Shown here: one piece after another, positions 53,511 through 63,718 of the stretch
Layout: each line of letters begins with the position of its first letter
How positions within the stretch are numbered: the first letter of the stretch is position 1
Assembly: GCA_011523945.1 (NCBI GenBank)
Contig: WTFU01000206.1
Location: 1-64,000, forward strand
From: Mariniblastus sp.
Lineage (GTDB): Bacteria; Planctomycetota; Planctomycetia; Pirellulales; Pirellulaceae
Length of the DNA: 64,000 nt
Reading direction: 5' to 3'
Position numbers and translations under genes: made by a program
Notes under the pieces: generated by a model
Seen by the model: only the letters and a program-made list of their open reading frames with translations
Told to the model about the DNA's origin: nothing
The model's database searches: none

Positions 53511-56500
53511 TCAGCTCTTTTTGTCTTCTAGCGGCTTTCCATCAGGCTGATCAGGTTCGTTTTTAGCCTTGCCCTCTTCGTCGCCTTCCGGTTTGACTAC
53601 GTCTCCGATTGCTCCGTCCTCGCCTTCCGAGGGAGCCTCAGGTTCCTTCACAGGCGGGCGATTATCGGGAATCCCCAGCAACATTGGGCCTGCCCAAAAG
53701 AAAGGATGCTGCGCGTTAAGAACGGGATCCGTCTTTTTCATTCGCAATCGCGGTTCGTTTTCATAATCCAAAACCGTTTCCCGGGTTTCCTGCCGACTCT
53801 CCTTAATCGCTTTTTCAATTCCCAAAGCCTCTTGCTTGGCGGCAAATTTTCCAGTCAGCGTTAAACCTGTCTTACCGCCAGTTGCCCAGCGGCTAATCAG
53901 TGCCGTTCGAGTTCCCGAAGCCATTAATCCAATGGAAGTCAGAAACAAATCGTTTCCATTCAACTTCCCTCGTAGACCCGCGCCACCATCAGAATGAAAA
54001 CCTGGCAAAATTATATGTTCAGGTCCCTCCCACGGGAGTGCCATCCAAGATTCAATAGTAACGCCCACCTTTCCCTGATCAATTTGCATCGGACTCATCG
54101 CAAGCGGGGCATTTTTTGTCGACTTGATTTCGCTCCAAACCAAGAGTTGATCAAATAAAGAAGCGAAATAATTCGATGGCACCCGAATAGGTTTATCGTA
54201 TTGAATAGCGTCCGGTAGCTCTTTCAACAATCCGTCAAATTCGACTTTGGAGAGCTCAGCTTCCCCGCGTTGATTCATTCTTGCGGTGACAACCGCCGAA
54301 CGCTCAATCGGCCGTGCCGGCCTTTGCGCTCCGAAGGCCAGGAACAGTGTGGGAGAATACCTGACATTGACGATATCGCTTAAGTATTTTTCCTCATCAC
54401 CTTCTCCAATGGGAAAAATCTCAAAAGGTAAATACCAAAGAACCCCATCAGGCACAACGACAAGCTCTTTGACATCACCCCAATTCGCATCACTTTTATC
54501 GCCAAACAAATTATTCTTAATTTCACGAGCCGAATCCTTCCACTCTTCATCTTGAAGATTTTTAAGGTCGAGTGCAGCCTCCATCAGCCCCGTATCTTTC
54601 AGCAATTTAGAAACACCTCGAAGTATCGTTCGACCGTCACTCAAGCCCACATACTTAATTGCTTTGGAGTTAAGCAAAAAGATATGATACCCGCTCGAGG
54701 TCGCTAATGAGACCAACGCAAGTTGATCCGGCCGCAGCGACCGTTGGAATTCAGAGATGTTTTTTTGAGGCGGGAAAACCATTTCTGAAACCTCTCGACG
54801 CAATGAATAACTCGCAAGAACCGCTTCTTGCGTTTCAGAAATCGTCGCGAGTTCATCGAGTAATTTTCCTTGCTGAATCTCTTCCGGCGACCTCGGCTCT
54901 GGCTTGGCCGGCAAAGCTAATAATTCGGTACGAATCACATTAGCCCGGTCGTACATCGCTTTATACTTGGGATTGGAATTGAGAAACGCAGTGCGCTGCT
55001 CTCTTGCCGTTTGGCTGAGCGATTCAACGGGAGCATGAAGCATCCAGCGGAACGCCATTAAACGGCCTCCCAACGGCAATTGTGAAAAGAATCGATGTCG
55101 GCGAACCAGGTCGCTCACTTCGAGAGCCCGCTGGTGATTCATTCGGCCAACCACAAGGTCAAACCATCGCTCCATTGGCCCGACATGCGCAGAGGCTAAA
55201 AAAGCAAGCGCCTCCATCGGATCAGTCTTCCAGTCAAGATCGGTTGGATCTCGTAGAAGTGCCGAATATAACAATTCACCTTGACGCTGGGTGATACTGC
55301 CCGATACGACTAATTGATCAGCTAAACCGAGCTGATACAGCCAGCGAGATCCTTTTTGAAAATGTTTTAAAGCTGCAACTAGAGATGCAGAACCTTTTCG
55401 AAAATCTCCCTGCAAAAACTGAATCACCGCAGTCACATATTTAAGACGCGCACTGACGACCGCGTTCCCAAGCGAATTTCGCGTGCTGATTGGACCGTTT
55501 GCTTCGCGCAACACCGCCGCCGCAGAACGTGCGTCGCCAGCTTCCGCAAAACAGTCTGCAAGCTTCACAATCAAAGAAGCCTGCATCAGCCTGGCCTTAT
55601 TAAACGCAGCCCACTTGATGGCATTTTGAAGCGGCGCGTAAGCTGATTTAACTGTCATCAAATGAATGGTCGCACCATAATTCAGCGACTCTTCAACTAA
55701 ATCGTATTGACCAAAAATTCCGGCGGAGCAACTCGCCTCCAATGCAAGGTCGCCAGCCACGGAGTAGTTCTCAGTAACAGACGCAATTTGCGCCATCTCC
55801 AACAACGCCACCGGTGTCAGTGAATGATCCATCCCATTTAACTGGAGCGAGGTGTTCAGCGTACGGGCGGCACTTTCCCATTCCCCCATCGAAGCCTGAG
55901 CGATTCCCAACAGCACGCCGTTATACGCGCCCATAACCGAGCCGTTGCCGGCGCCTGCAACAGAAAGCCCGTTAATTAATTGATTTGTAAATGGATCGTA
56001 TTTCGAAATTGCACCCTTGATAACCCGACGACGATGCAAACAGAGAGCAGTACATCGCATGATTTCAGCGACATCGACTTTATAAATCTCAGCGTTATCC
56101 ACAACGCCACCATCAGAGAAGGCACGCTCAGAATCTAGCCGACCGAACAGCATCGAAAACGCATTGGGGACTCGCGCAATTGAAGTTCTTCGCTTTGGCT
56201 GACACCAATTTATCTTTGCTTGAACAAACGCGTTATTGTTTGCTGGAATTACCTGTGGGATCTGCAAACGCGATTGCCACCCTTCTGCTTGATAGGACAA
56301 ATACAGCCGAAGGGCCTGCTCATAGTTATTTACAGCTTCTGCATAATCGCCCATGTGGTAATTGCACTCACCCATCATCGTGAGATAACAAACCGAATCT
56401 AAAAAGCGACGCGTCCCAAATTTGTAGGCCGTGTTGTAACCGCGGCTGAATCGCTTGTAGGCATCCTGATAGTCGGCGGCAAAATAGTCTGCGTTGTTGG

Positions 56501-56687
56501 CAAAATTAATGTAGTAATCCGCTTTGGGAAGACGCCCCGTCTGGCCAACAACAGGAGAGCTACAGCTGACAGTTCCAATCGCAAAAAGAATAATCCAAAC
56601 GAAGGGTATCCGGTGACAGCTTGAGTAATTCCAACGACCGCCGGAAAAACTCACAGTTCGCTCTAATAACTGCTTCGATTGCATCAT
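53511..56687 (-). CDS. TPR-CHAT domain protein lacking the catalytic cysteine
   Basis: 1058 residues. An N-terminal signal-like hydrophobic segment (about 26-50) ends with SCSSP, possibly a lipoprotein Cys. TPR-type repeats fill about 60-560. The C-terminal CHAT domain starts near 640; PDGVLWYLPFEIFP (about 740-753) is its conserved opening, then VRYSPTLFLAFG. The catalytic region reads HIILPGFHSDGG (about 884-895) and LFLTSIGLMASG (about 908-919), where active members have a His-Gly and an S-A-C-x-T motif. The cysteine is therefore missing. A proline/acidic tail (GEDGAIGDVVKPEGDEEG) ends it. Probably a binding or regulatory protein rather than a protease. Confidence 0.85.
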   Translation of the reverse strand: MMQSKQLLERTVSFSGGRWNYSSCHRIPFVWIILFAIGTVSCSSPVVGQTGRLPKADYYINFANNADYFAADYQDAYKRFSRGYNTAYKFGTRRFLDSVCYLTMMGECNYHMGDYAEAVNNYEQALRLYLSYQAEGWQSRLQIPQVIPANNNAFVQAKINWCQPKRRTSIARVPNAFSMLFGRLDSERAFSDGGVVDNAEIYKVDVAEIMRCTALCLHRRRVIKGAISKYDPFTNQLINGLSVAGAGNGSVMGAYNGVLLGIAQASMGEWESAARTLNTSLQLNGMDHSLTPVALLEMAQIASVTENYSVAGDLALEASCSAGIFGQYDLVEESLNYGATIHLMTVKSAYAPLQNAIKWAAFNKARLMQASLIVKLADCFAEAGDARSAAAVLREANGPISTRNSLGNAVVSARLKYVTAVIQFLQGDFRKGSASLVAALKHFQKGSRWLYQLGLADQLVVSGSITQRQGELLYSALLRDPTDLDWKTDPMEALAFLASAHVGPMERWFDLVVGRMNHQRALEVSDLVRRHRFFSQLPLGGRLMAFRWMLHAPVESLSQTAREQRTAFLNSNPKYKAMYDRANVIRTELLALPAKPEPRSPEEIQQGKLLDELATISETQEAVLASYSLRREVSEMVFPPQKNISEFQRSLRPDQLALVSLATSSGYHIFLLNSKAIKYVGLSDGRTILRGVSKLLKDTGLMEAALDLKNLQDEEWKDSAREIKNNLFGDKSDANWGDVKELVVVPDGVLWYLPFEIFPIGEGDEEKYLSDIVNVRYSPTLFLAFGAQRPARPIERSAVVTARMNQRGEAELSKVEFDGLLKELPDAIQYDKPIRVPSNYFASLFDQLLVWSEIKSTKNAPLAMSPMQIDQGKVGVTIESWMALPWEGPEHIILPGFHSDGGAGLRGKLNGNDLFLTSIGLMASGTRTALISRWATGGKTGLTLTGKFAAKQEALGIEKAIKESRQETRETVLDYENEPRLRMKKTDPVLNAQHPFFWAGPMLLGIPDNRPPVKEPEAPSEGEDGAIGDVVKPEGDEEGKAKNEPDQPDGKPLEDKKS

Positions 56688-57136
56688 AAATCACTCCAAA
56701 AAGGAAAAACGCAACGGGTCACTTATCAACGCACCGGACTTTACAGTTCTGCAACCGAATGATGCCAGCTTCAGGATAGGCTCGCACACAACAACCCTTT
56801 AGTCTTTTTCGAACCTCTGACGGTTTCAGATAACCCTGATTCCAAAAAACTGCTATCACATTTTCGAGGTACGTACCTAATAAAAGGCTCGTCCAATCCC
56901 CAACGGTTAAAAATTCAAGTCCAACTCATCTTAGCAGTTCGCCTAACCCTCCACAAAATATTAAACAGGGCAAGCTAGAGAACAAGTGTCCACCAAACCT
57001 CAACGGTTGTAATGATTTTTCTAGATTTGTTCCAAAGTCTACCCCCTGTCGAGACGATAGAGTTTGTAACGGTTATCCCGCGGATGTGATGCTGTGATAT
57101 GAAACCGCGGCACCGAATTATGGAGTTTTCCAACAG
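56688..57136. other. Divergent intergenic region
   Basis: 449 bases between the CHAT gene (minus) and the small lipoprotein gene (plus). Both promoters should lie here. CCGCGG occurs twice near 57078 and 57106 and could form a weak hairpin in the leader of the lipoprotein mRNA. No reading frame or RNA gene is supported. Confidence 0.35.
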
Positions 57137-57367
57137 ATGTATTCTCGAATGAAATCAAGAGCTCTTAGTTTACTATTGTGTGGCGCCGCGATTATCTCGG
57201 CAGTCGCTTCCACCGGTTGCCAAATGAGTGTCGCCGGGCAAACGCTGCCGAGTGCGTACTTCCTCAGGGATGACGTACAGTATTTCGCGAAAGGTCCAGA
57301 GTTTAAACTCTCGCGAGAAGCCGCAGCGTTAAAAGAAGCGAGAGCAAACGAAAATCGAAACCGGTAA
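57137..57367 (+). CDS. Small putative lipoprotein, hypothetical
   Basis: 76 residues. A basic N-terminus (MYSRMKSR) and hydrophobic stretch (about 9-27) end in the lipobox-like STGC, so Cys28 may be lipidated. The mature part has YFLRDDVQYFAKGPEFKLSREAAALKEA, cut here to FLRDDVQYFAKGPEF. Planctomycetes carry many such short lipoproteins with an ALKEARA-type helix; function unknown. A terminator candidate follows at 57428-57464. Confidence 0.8.
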   Translation: MYSRMKSRALSLLLCGAAIISAVASTGCQMSVAGQTLPSAYFLRDDVQYFAKGPEFKLSREAAALKEARANENRNR

Positions 57368-57427
57368 ATAGGCCAAAGCCAAATTTCCTGGCTACCGATA
57401 GGTCTAGCGAATCGTTCACATCGCAGC

Positions 57428-57464
57428 AGCCCGTCTTCATGAGCAATCAGTTGGCGGGTTTTTT
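57428..57464 (+). terminator. Probable intrinsic terminator after the lipoprotein gene
   Basis: AGCCCGTC (57428-57435) pairs with GGCGGGTT (57453-57460) using G-U wobbles, and is followed by TTTT (57461-57464), overlapping a run of six T. It lies about 60 bases past the lipoprotein stop. Confidence 0.55.
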
Positions 57465-57619
57465 ATTAACTGCAATCCCTGAGCATCGTTTTCAATCCGG
57501 CGACCACCGACTCGCAATGGTACCATTAATTTACGTGGTACCGTTTTTCATGCGCTTAACTAAAACGAACGGATACTCGATTCGGTATCAGCTCAAGCCT
57601 CAAAGATTAAGTCGTTTGG

Positions 57620-58045
57620 TTAGGGTGTCCACATTTGCACCATTGGTATCCCGAGGATCAGGGCACCAACGATCGATGCGGTAAAACTCATCAGCAGAAC
57701 TGCGCCGCTAGCGATATCGAGTGCGTTAGCAACATTCTGATCTGTCTGTTTAGTAATCGCCTTGGCAAGTGACTCAAGACTGCTATTGAGCAGCTCAGCA
57801 ACCATTACGGTACCGATACAAAGCACCAACAGCGAAATCGGAATGGGTTCTAAACCAATCCCAATCCCAGTCAGCAAAACGGCGATCCCCACCGGCACAT
57901 GGATAACAAAACTGTTCAGGCTTTTTGGAGATTGAGCACCCGTCAGTCCGATTCGAAGACCCCGCATCGATATTTTGAACTTTTGAGCCCAGTGACGGTT
58001 CGAATAAGCGTCCTCGGGCAATTTGGCGTTTGAATCGTCGGTCAT
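57620..58045 (-). CDS. dgkA: Diacylglycerol kinase family (DgkA-type)
   Basis: 141 residues with three membrane helices (about 43-63, 68-90 and 112-135) in the prokaryotic DgkA/undecaprenol-kinase arrangement. The signature AELLNSSLESLAKAIT near 82-97, with N and E residues, and ALDIASGAVLL near 107-117 match the active-site segment ELxNTAIE ... AKDxGSAAV. It phosphorylates diacylglycerol or undecaprenol at the inner membrane. ATG 58045 lies two bases after the stop of the LptD-like gene, so they are cotranscribed. Confidence 0.9.
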   Translation of the reverse strand: MTDDSNAKLPEDAYSNRHWAQKFKISMRGLRIGLTGAQSPKSLNSFVIHVPVGIAVLLTGIGIGLEPIPISLLVLCIGTVMVAELLNSSLESLAKAITKQTDQNVANALDIASGAVLLMSFTASIVGALILGIPMVQMWTP

Positions 58046-58047
58046 CT

Positions 58048-61000
58048 TTACTCCAACCAGCCAGAACTGGCCGGCGGAATCGCTCTTCCACCGGGACGGA
58101 ATAACCGGGCGCGACTGCCAAATCGAGGTTCGAAACCAAATCGAAAACTCAAGTTATCGCGGCTAACATCATAGATCGCACCAAATTGCCATAAGAACGA
58201 CTCACCGATGTAGATCAGATTAAGGCTTTCTCCGATATTTCCAGTTTCACTAAAATCAATCTGGCTACCACCTTTAAAACCCCATTTTTCGCTCATCCGG
58301 TAAGTCACCGCCGCAGATAAAATATTGCTGCTTAGGGGACCTTCAATCATTCGATAGCCCAGATAGACATTGCTAACTTCTGGGCGACTGAAGTTGGCAC
58401 CAAAGCTTGCGGTTCTTAACCCCTGAGAAAAGAAGTCGAAATATCCGTCTGAGACCAATGAGAATCGATCTCCAATATGCCATCGAAAGTCATAGTCAAA
58501 CATTCCAAAATCCGCGCCGTCATTGTCCCGACTAGCGTTCGGAAATAAGATTGCCTGAGTGTCGAACGTGATCCAATCAACGATCCGCTGTTGCCCCGGC
58601 CTCCCGCGCTTGGTTTGCCATCGTTGCCGAACTCCAAATTTAATCGCCGATAAATCATCCGCAATTTCTGAGGAAGCAGCGGTTACATTTCCCTGCATTC
58701 CTGAACGCTTGGCAAAGTACCGTTCATCATATTTGGTTGGCACAAATTCATTGCCAATCGGAACATTGGGAATTCCAAAAGTCGTAACTCCAAACCGCCG
58801 CCTAAAAGCTTCCTGTGAATCATCATCGAGGTGATCATAAAGCGGTAAATCACTCATTGATTGCGATGAATCGGAGTAAAAAGCATCCATGTCAAAACTG
58901 ACTTTATGAGCCAGTCCATTGACATTCCAAAGAACACTTTGCACCGACGGATCAACTCGCCAAATCGGCAGACTGGCGCGAATTCCAGTTTGCCCATAAC
59001 CTCGCAACAGATCGTTTCCTTGAAGATCTTCCTGCCAGTAACTCAAATCCCCTAGTAAATACGGAACGACTTTGACGGGCCCAACTTGAACGGGAAAATC
59101 AAGTTCATTGCGAGTGCCAAATTTCATTCCGTCATAAATTCGGATGTCCGTATTATCAACATTCGTCTCCCAAGCGAGGAAATTGAAACTGGCCCCTTCC
59201 TGAATGTTTTGAGGCTGACTCGCCCGCTTCATCCTTACGTAGCCAGCTTGCGAATGACTGTGCCAGATAGCTCGGTTATTAAATAGCGGCTGACCAAGTA
59301 CAAAATGCTCGGCTCGTACTCCCGAGGTTTGTGTGAAAAAACCATTGAGTTGGAAATCGACGGTCAGGTTCTTGGATTGTGTCCCTTCGTTTCGCTCCAA
59401 CCAAAAACCGGTCGTGTGGTCTTTATCCGTATCCCACTCGACCTCGTAATACTGCTCCAGAAAATTTCGGTCCGAAATATAGCCGAGTTCTGCGCGAACC
59501 ACGGTGCCTGTATTTAAATCTTGACGATGCTGTAACCAAATTCGCCCACGGGGATCTTTTTCGGGAGGAATGTTAGATCGCCCCCTTCCAAGATTATCAT
59601 TGCCTCGATCACTGATAAACCAACTTCGGTACTGACCTCTTACCTTTCCCTGATATCTAAAAAAGGAGTCCTTCTCATAGTCCACCTCCGAACCAAAACC
59701 GACGCCTCGGTCACTCAGATAATCTAAAATGCCGATCCACTCGCGTGTTCCATTGGCTGGTTTCGGAAGACCAAGGACCTGCTCCATATTCCACCCGGTA
59801 TTGATTTGGAAACCGAAAATTTGATCATTTCCAATTCCGAAACGATCCAAATAGGGAGTCGAATCGCTCAGACTTGAACGAAACCTTGGCCACGCGAAAA
59901 CAGGAAGCCCCGCAACGTAAACCCGATTCTGCTGAGCGTCGACGACGTATTCATCTTCCACCGCATAGAGTCCCGTTTGTGGGTCTACCGTCTGAAGCAT
60001 CGTATCCGGATCAACCACCGGCGTCTCTCTACCGGAAAGCCCAATCCGTTCCGATTGAATCCAGTATTTTGGAACACCCAATTGACTGGAGGTGAATGCC
60101 GAACCAAACGCCTGCAAATTGTTCTCATCATATTGTTGCACTACATCTGCTTTAAGCCTGATTGTTCCTTCAAAATCCGGCACTTTAGCCGTTAATTCTG
60201 CTTTTAAAATTGTGCCCTGCTGCGTCGTCGCATCGTAAAACATTCTCTCTGAATAAATCGTTCGACTTCCCTTCGAGAAAATCACATTCCCTTCGAGATA
60301 AAACTGATCTCGCTTCGATCCATCCGGTAACAACGTTTGCCACTGGACCATATTGTCTGCGACGATGTAGAGCTTCCGGTCACGATCTCCCTGAAATGGC
60401 TCAGCATCAGCAATTAATGGGCTATCAATTACAATGCGAATTCCTCCCACGGCTGTCGTAATTCGCTCGTTTGGATTCTTGGGGTTGGGCGCACTGCGGG
60501 TATTCAAATCGCCACTTGAGTCCCTCCCCGTGATCTGAATATTAAATTGAGGCCTACTACCTCCTTGCGGTGAAGCCGCATTCTGCGACAACGCCGATGG
60601 CTTTTGGAAAACCGAAGGACCAATTAGCGGCGGTTGGAATTTTGGTTCTACCTGTTGAATGCGACCGGTTTGCGGTGAAATCACAATGGTCTCTTGAGGA
60701 ACCATCAATCCAACAGGCTGTACTGATGAATCCAAACCGTCCCTCAATACGGTTTGAGAGCGATGGTAGATAGTTGGCAAATGATCAAGATTCTGAGTCA
60801 ATGCGTTTCTATCAAGATCGACAGTCCCAGTTGTGAAAAATCGCCCTAACCACCTGTCGTCAACGATTTGATCTGCCGATTCTCCCACGGACTCATGCGC
60901 AGGCCCCTTACGATCTAGCTGAACCACTACATTACCTTCCAGATAGGCAATGATTTTGTACCCCCCGGCAACATCGCTTCCATCAGCGGGAGACTCAACA

Positions 61001-61236
61001 TAAATAATGGCCTCATCCGAAGATGCACTCACCGCGCCTTGTGTGATCAACACGCCCTTTGAAATATGCAAAACTTCAAATTGTCCAGCCTGCCAACGCG
61101 TTATGTTTCCGGAAGACACCGATATTGGAATGTCCGCCGCAGGTCGGGGGTATGAAATTTGTTTCGCCGAGACGTCGACCGTAACAAACATCGAGCCGAA
61201 TAACAGCACGGCCACCGAAGTAATCGCAAATCGCAT
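58048..61236 (-). CDS. lptD: LptD-like outer membrane assembly protein (OstA domain)
   Basis: 1062 residues from ATG 61236, which begins directly with a signal peptide (residues 1-25, ending VSAKQ); ATG 61290 is possible. The N-terminal region holds two OstA/LptA-like beta-jellyroll segments (about 45-130 and 245-360), the latter with NVIFSKGSRTIYSERMFYD. The rest is alternating hydrophobic/polar strands with many aromatic ends, typical of a large beta-barrel, and includes RIQQVEPKFQ and YVAGLPVFAWPRF, the LptD-like junction. LptD inserts lipopolysaccharide in the outer membrane with LptE. No LptE is adjacent. DgkA follows in the same operon. Confidence 0.8.
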   Translation of the reverse strand: MRFAITSVAVLLFGSMFVTVDVSAKQISYPRPAADIPISVSSGNITRWQAGQFEVLHISKGVLITQGAVSASSDEAIIYVESPADGSDVAGGYKIIAYLEGNVVVQLDRKGPAHESVGESADQIVDDRWLGRFFTTGTVDLDRNALTQNLDHLPTIYHRSQTVLRDGLDSSVQPVGLMVPQETIVISPQTGRIQQVEPKFQPPLIGPSVFQKPSALSQNAASPQGGSRPQFNIQITGRDSSGDLNTRSAPNPKNPNERITTAVGGIRIVIDSPLIADAEPFQGDRDRKLYIVADNMVQWQTLLPDGSKRDQFYLEGNVIFSKGSRTIYSERMFYDATTQQGTILKAELTAKVPDFEGTIRLKADVVQQYDENNLQAFGSAFTSSQLGVPKYWIQSERIGLSGRETPVVDPDTMLQTVDPQTGLYAVEDEYVVDAQQNRVYVAGLPVFAWPRFRSSLSDSTPYLDRFGIGNDQIFGFQINTGWNMEQVLGLPKPANGTREWIGILDYLSDRGVGFGSEVDYEKDSFFRYQGKVRGQYRSWFISDRGNDNLGRGRSNIPPEKDPRGRIWLQHRQDLNTGTVVRAELGYISDRNFLEQYYEVEWDTDKDHTTGFWLERNEGTQSKNLTVDFQLNGFFTQTSGVRAEHFVLGQPLFNNRAIWHSHSQAGYVRMKRASQPQNIQEGASFNFLAWETNVDNTDIRIYDGMKFGTRNELDFPVQVGPVKVVPYLLGDLSYWQEDLQGNDLLRGYGQTGIRASLPIWRVDPSVQSVLWNVNGLAHKVSFDMDAFYSDSSQSMSDLPLYDHLDDDSQEAFRRRFGVTTFGIPNVPIGNEFVPTKYDERYFAKRSGMQGNVTAASSEIADDLSAIKFGVRQRWQTKRGRPGQQRIVDWITFDTQAILFPNASRDNDGADFGMFDYDFRWHIGDRFSLVSDGYFDFFSQGLRTASFGANFSRPEVSNVYLGYRMIEGPLSSNILSAAVTYRMSEKWGFKGGSQIDFSETGNIGESLNLIYIGESFLWQFGAIYDVSRDNLSFRFGFEPRFGSRARLFRPGGRAIPPASSGWLE

Positions 61237-61560
61237 TTTGCAACCATCACTCCAGCTGCGCGCGTAGGCGCCTGCACCGGAAGTTGCCATCCTTGGTTTT
61301 CGATTCTGGTAAAACAAGCTCAAGTTAAATGAACCGTTAGTCGATTGAATTGATACGAATTGCTCGACCCTGTTTTTGCTAAAACGAGAAAAACTCGAAA
61401 CGGCGAACCTCTCCGTCCGCATCGCGCAGCAATAGGGTGCGGGAGTATAGGAGGGTGGGCACCGAGCAACAAGCCGGAAAAATTGCGGTAAACACCGCCA
61501 ATCCCGCAAAGTCTCTTTTAAAATGCGCGTATTTTTACAGATACGCTTCAACATTTAGAA
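61237..61560. other. Divergent region between lptD-like and hypothetical gene
   Basis: About 320 bases (270 if the LptD-like gene begins at 61290). The minus frame is open through the whole stretch but its residues look unlike a coding N-terminus. Promoters for both genes should lie here; none was recognised with confidence. Confidence 0.35.
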
Positions 61561-62139
61561 ATGCTATCGTTTAAACTGATAGCACTTCAGTTACGCCATC
61601 CCTTCTTTCGCCAGCAGACACCGGCCGTGAATGACTTTTTCTCTTTCGAAGTCCCCGCAACAATCCAACCACTCTTTAGTGAAAGCGCGTTCAGCAACTA
61701 CGCCCTGACTCCAAGCATTCAAACGGTTAGATCGACTCTGGGGGGATTATCAGCACGAGATTGCTTTCCGCGGGGCATCAAAGACGAATCAATGGCCCAA
61801 TGTTGTTTGTCAGGACTTTGGTTACTTCATAACTTCCTCAACGAATCTCATGAAATAAGCCAATCTATTCACTCTCGCGAGGGTAGTTACTGGCACGGGA
61901 TTATGCATCGCCTGGAAGGTGACTACTGGAACAGTAAGTACTGGTTTCGAAAAACTGGAAACCATCCGTGTCTCGAACATGTCCTTGGCACCCGTTCCTG
62001 GAATCCAAGCGACTTCACAGATCAATGTGAGTCTCACGCGGAACAGAATGATCAGTTATCGCCAGCCCTTCAGAAAATTGCGGTTGCAGAGTGGCGCGCA
62101 TTATTTGAATACTGCTACACCAAAGCGTCTAATGACTGA
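61561..62139 (+). CDS. Hypothetical protein with SREGSYWHGIMHRLEGDY motif
   Basis: 192 residues, soluble, no signal. The central segment REGSYWHGIMHRLEGDYWNS (about 103-122) followed by KYWFRKTGNHP is histidine/tryptophan-rich and looks strongly conserved; I have seen this pattern in planctomycete hypotheticals but cannot name a function. Histidines and aromatic residues in it suggest a binding or catalytic site. The start ATG 61561 gives a plausible N-terminus. Its nearest neighbours are lptD-like (divergent) and ugd (convergent). Confidence 0.8.
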   Translation: MLSFKLIALQLRHPFFRQQTPAVNDFFSFEVPATIQPLFSESAFSNYALTPSIQTVRSTLGGLSARDCFPRGIKDESMAQCCLSGLWLLHNFLNESHEISQSIHSREGSYWHGIMHRLEGDYWNSKYWFRKTGNHPCLEHVLGTRSWNPSDFTDQCESHAEQNDQLSPALQKIAVAEWRALFEYCYTKASND

Positions 62140-62221
62140 CAGAAGGGTAGGGGGTCCGAGACCTACCCATGCCCAAAATAGACGGTGTGAATCCAACCCC
62201 AATGCACGCGTCTTCGAAAAC

Positions 62222-63550
62222 TCAGGCGTTGCCGGATGACGGCTCTACCGTACTACGACCGATCGAATAGTAGGTAAACCCTAAGTCTGCCAGCTGAGCT
62301 GGATTATAAAGATTCCGACCGTCAAAAATCACCGGCGACTTCATGGCTGATTTAATTGCATCAAAATCAGGATGCCGGAACACATCCCATTCGGTATTGA
62401 TTGCCAGTGCGTCTACTCCCTCAAGTGCATCCATTGATTTTTCAGCATATTCGACTTTATCTCCCAGCTCCACTTTCACGTTGTCGACCGCCTCCGGATC
62501 AAAAACACAAACGGTCGCTCCACGCTCCAACAATTGTTCAATCATAACAAGAGCAGGTGCTTCCCGAATATCGTCTGTTTTCGGTTTAAAGGCTAACCCC
62601 CAAACCGCAAACCGGAGACCTTTTAAGTCACCTCCAAAATGCTGATCAACTTTTTGAGTCAGCACAAACTTCTGCCGGTCGTTAACCTGATCGACCGCTT
62701 CCAAAATGGTTGGAGGTAAATCGTTTGCTTTCGACATCGACGCCAGTGCGCGAACATCCTTAGGAAAGCAACTTCCACCATAGCCGACCCCCGGAAAAAG
62801 AAATGAAAAACCAATTCTTTGATCATGCCCAATACCCCGGCGGACATCATTAATATCGCCGCCCATCTTTTCACACAGATTTGCCATCTCATTGATAAAA
62901 CTAATCTTTGTCGCCAGTAATGCGTTGGCGACATATTTCGTCAACTCGGCACTTTCGGGTGACATTGAAAGAAACGGCTTGTCAGTTCTTAAAAAAGGAG
63001 AATACAACTCGTTTAGAATTTCTTTTGTTTCTTCTTCACGCACGCCAACAACAACACGATCGGGATACATGAAATCATGAATTGCCGCGCCCTCTTTTAA
63101 AAATTCAGGGTTACTCGCAACACGATAATGAGTTTTATTCAACTCAAATAAGCGATCATAAATCCCTTGATTGGTGCCAACGGGGACGGTGCTTTTCGTT
63201 ACCACCACCGTATCGGCGTTAATAAACGGGGCAATGCCGGCAACAACACTCCAAAGTGCCGACAAATTCGCTGAACCATCTTCCCCCTGTGGAGTCCCCA
63301 CAGCAAGATAAACGACCTTAGCTTTTTTCACAGCAGTTTCTAGGTCAGTGGTAAAGTGTAAGCGTCCGGCCTTATGATTACGCTGAACCATCTCTGTAAG
63401 ACCAGGTTCATAAATCGGAATAATGCCATCGTTCAACCGATCGATCTTGCCTTGATCAATATCAACGCAAGTAATACTGTTCCCGCTCTCCGCAAAACAG
63501 GTTCCCGAGACAAGCCCAACATAGCCCGTCCCAATCATTGCAATATCCAT
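62222..63550 (-). CDS. ugd: UDP-glucose 6-dehydrogenase
   Basis: 442 residues. The N-terminal Rossmann fold begins [19 protein letters not shown]. The catalytic cysteine lies in [16 protein letters not shown] (about residue 260). [12 protein letters not shown] and the C-terminal [12 protein letters not shown] segments are family hallmarks. It oxidises UDP-glucose to UDP-glucuronate with two NAD+ for surface polysaccharide synthesis. Alternative UDP-N-acetylmannosamine dehydrogenase is less likely given the residues around the catalytic loop. Spaced 168 bases after gyrA. Confidence 0.96.
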   Translation of the reverse strand: MDIAMIGTGYVGLVSGTCFAESGNSITCVDIDQGKIDRLNDGIIPIYEPGLTEMVQRNHKAGRLHFTTDLETAVKKAKVVYLAVGTPQGEDGSANLSALWSVVAGIAPFINADTVVVTKSTVPVGTNQGIYDRLFELNKTHYRVASNPEFLKEGAAIHDFMYPDRVVVGVREEETKEILNELYSPFLRTDKPFLSMSPESAELTKYVANALLATKISFINEMANLCEKMGGDINDVRRGIGHDQRIGFSFLFPGVGYGGSCFPKDVRALASMSKANDLPPTILEAVDQVNDRQKFVLTQKVDQHFGGDLKGLRFAVWGLAFKPKTDDIREAPALVMIEQLLERGATVCVFDPEAVDNVKVELGDKVEYAEKSMDALEGVDALAINTEWDVFRHPDFDAIKSAMKSPVIFDGRNLYNPAQLADLGFTYYSIGRSTVEPSSGNA

Positions 63551-63718
63551 AAAATCGCCGCTTTAAAAACTTGAACATTTAGCCAACAACAAAGATCGCC
63601 AAACCTTCGAAAATATCGAATCCGATCGCATTTAAGGAATCACTTACTGAGAAGGCGATACTGCAATCAAATGGGAGAACTGCCTGAATCACCAACCAAT
63701 TCATCCCAAATCAAACCA

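Noticed and set aside
57078-57111. Two CCGCGG copies as a riboswitch or RNA element
   Set aside because: Six-base self-complementary repeats alone, with no conserved RNA motif.
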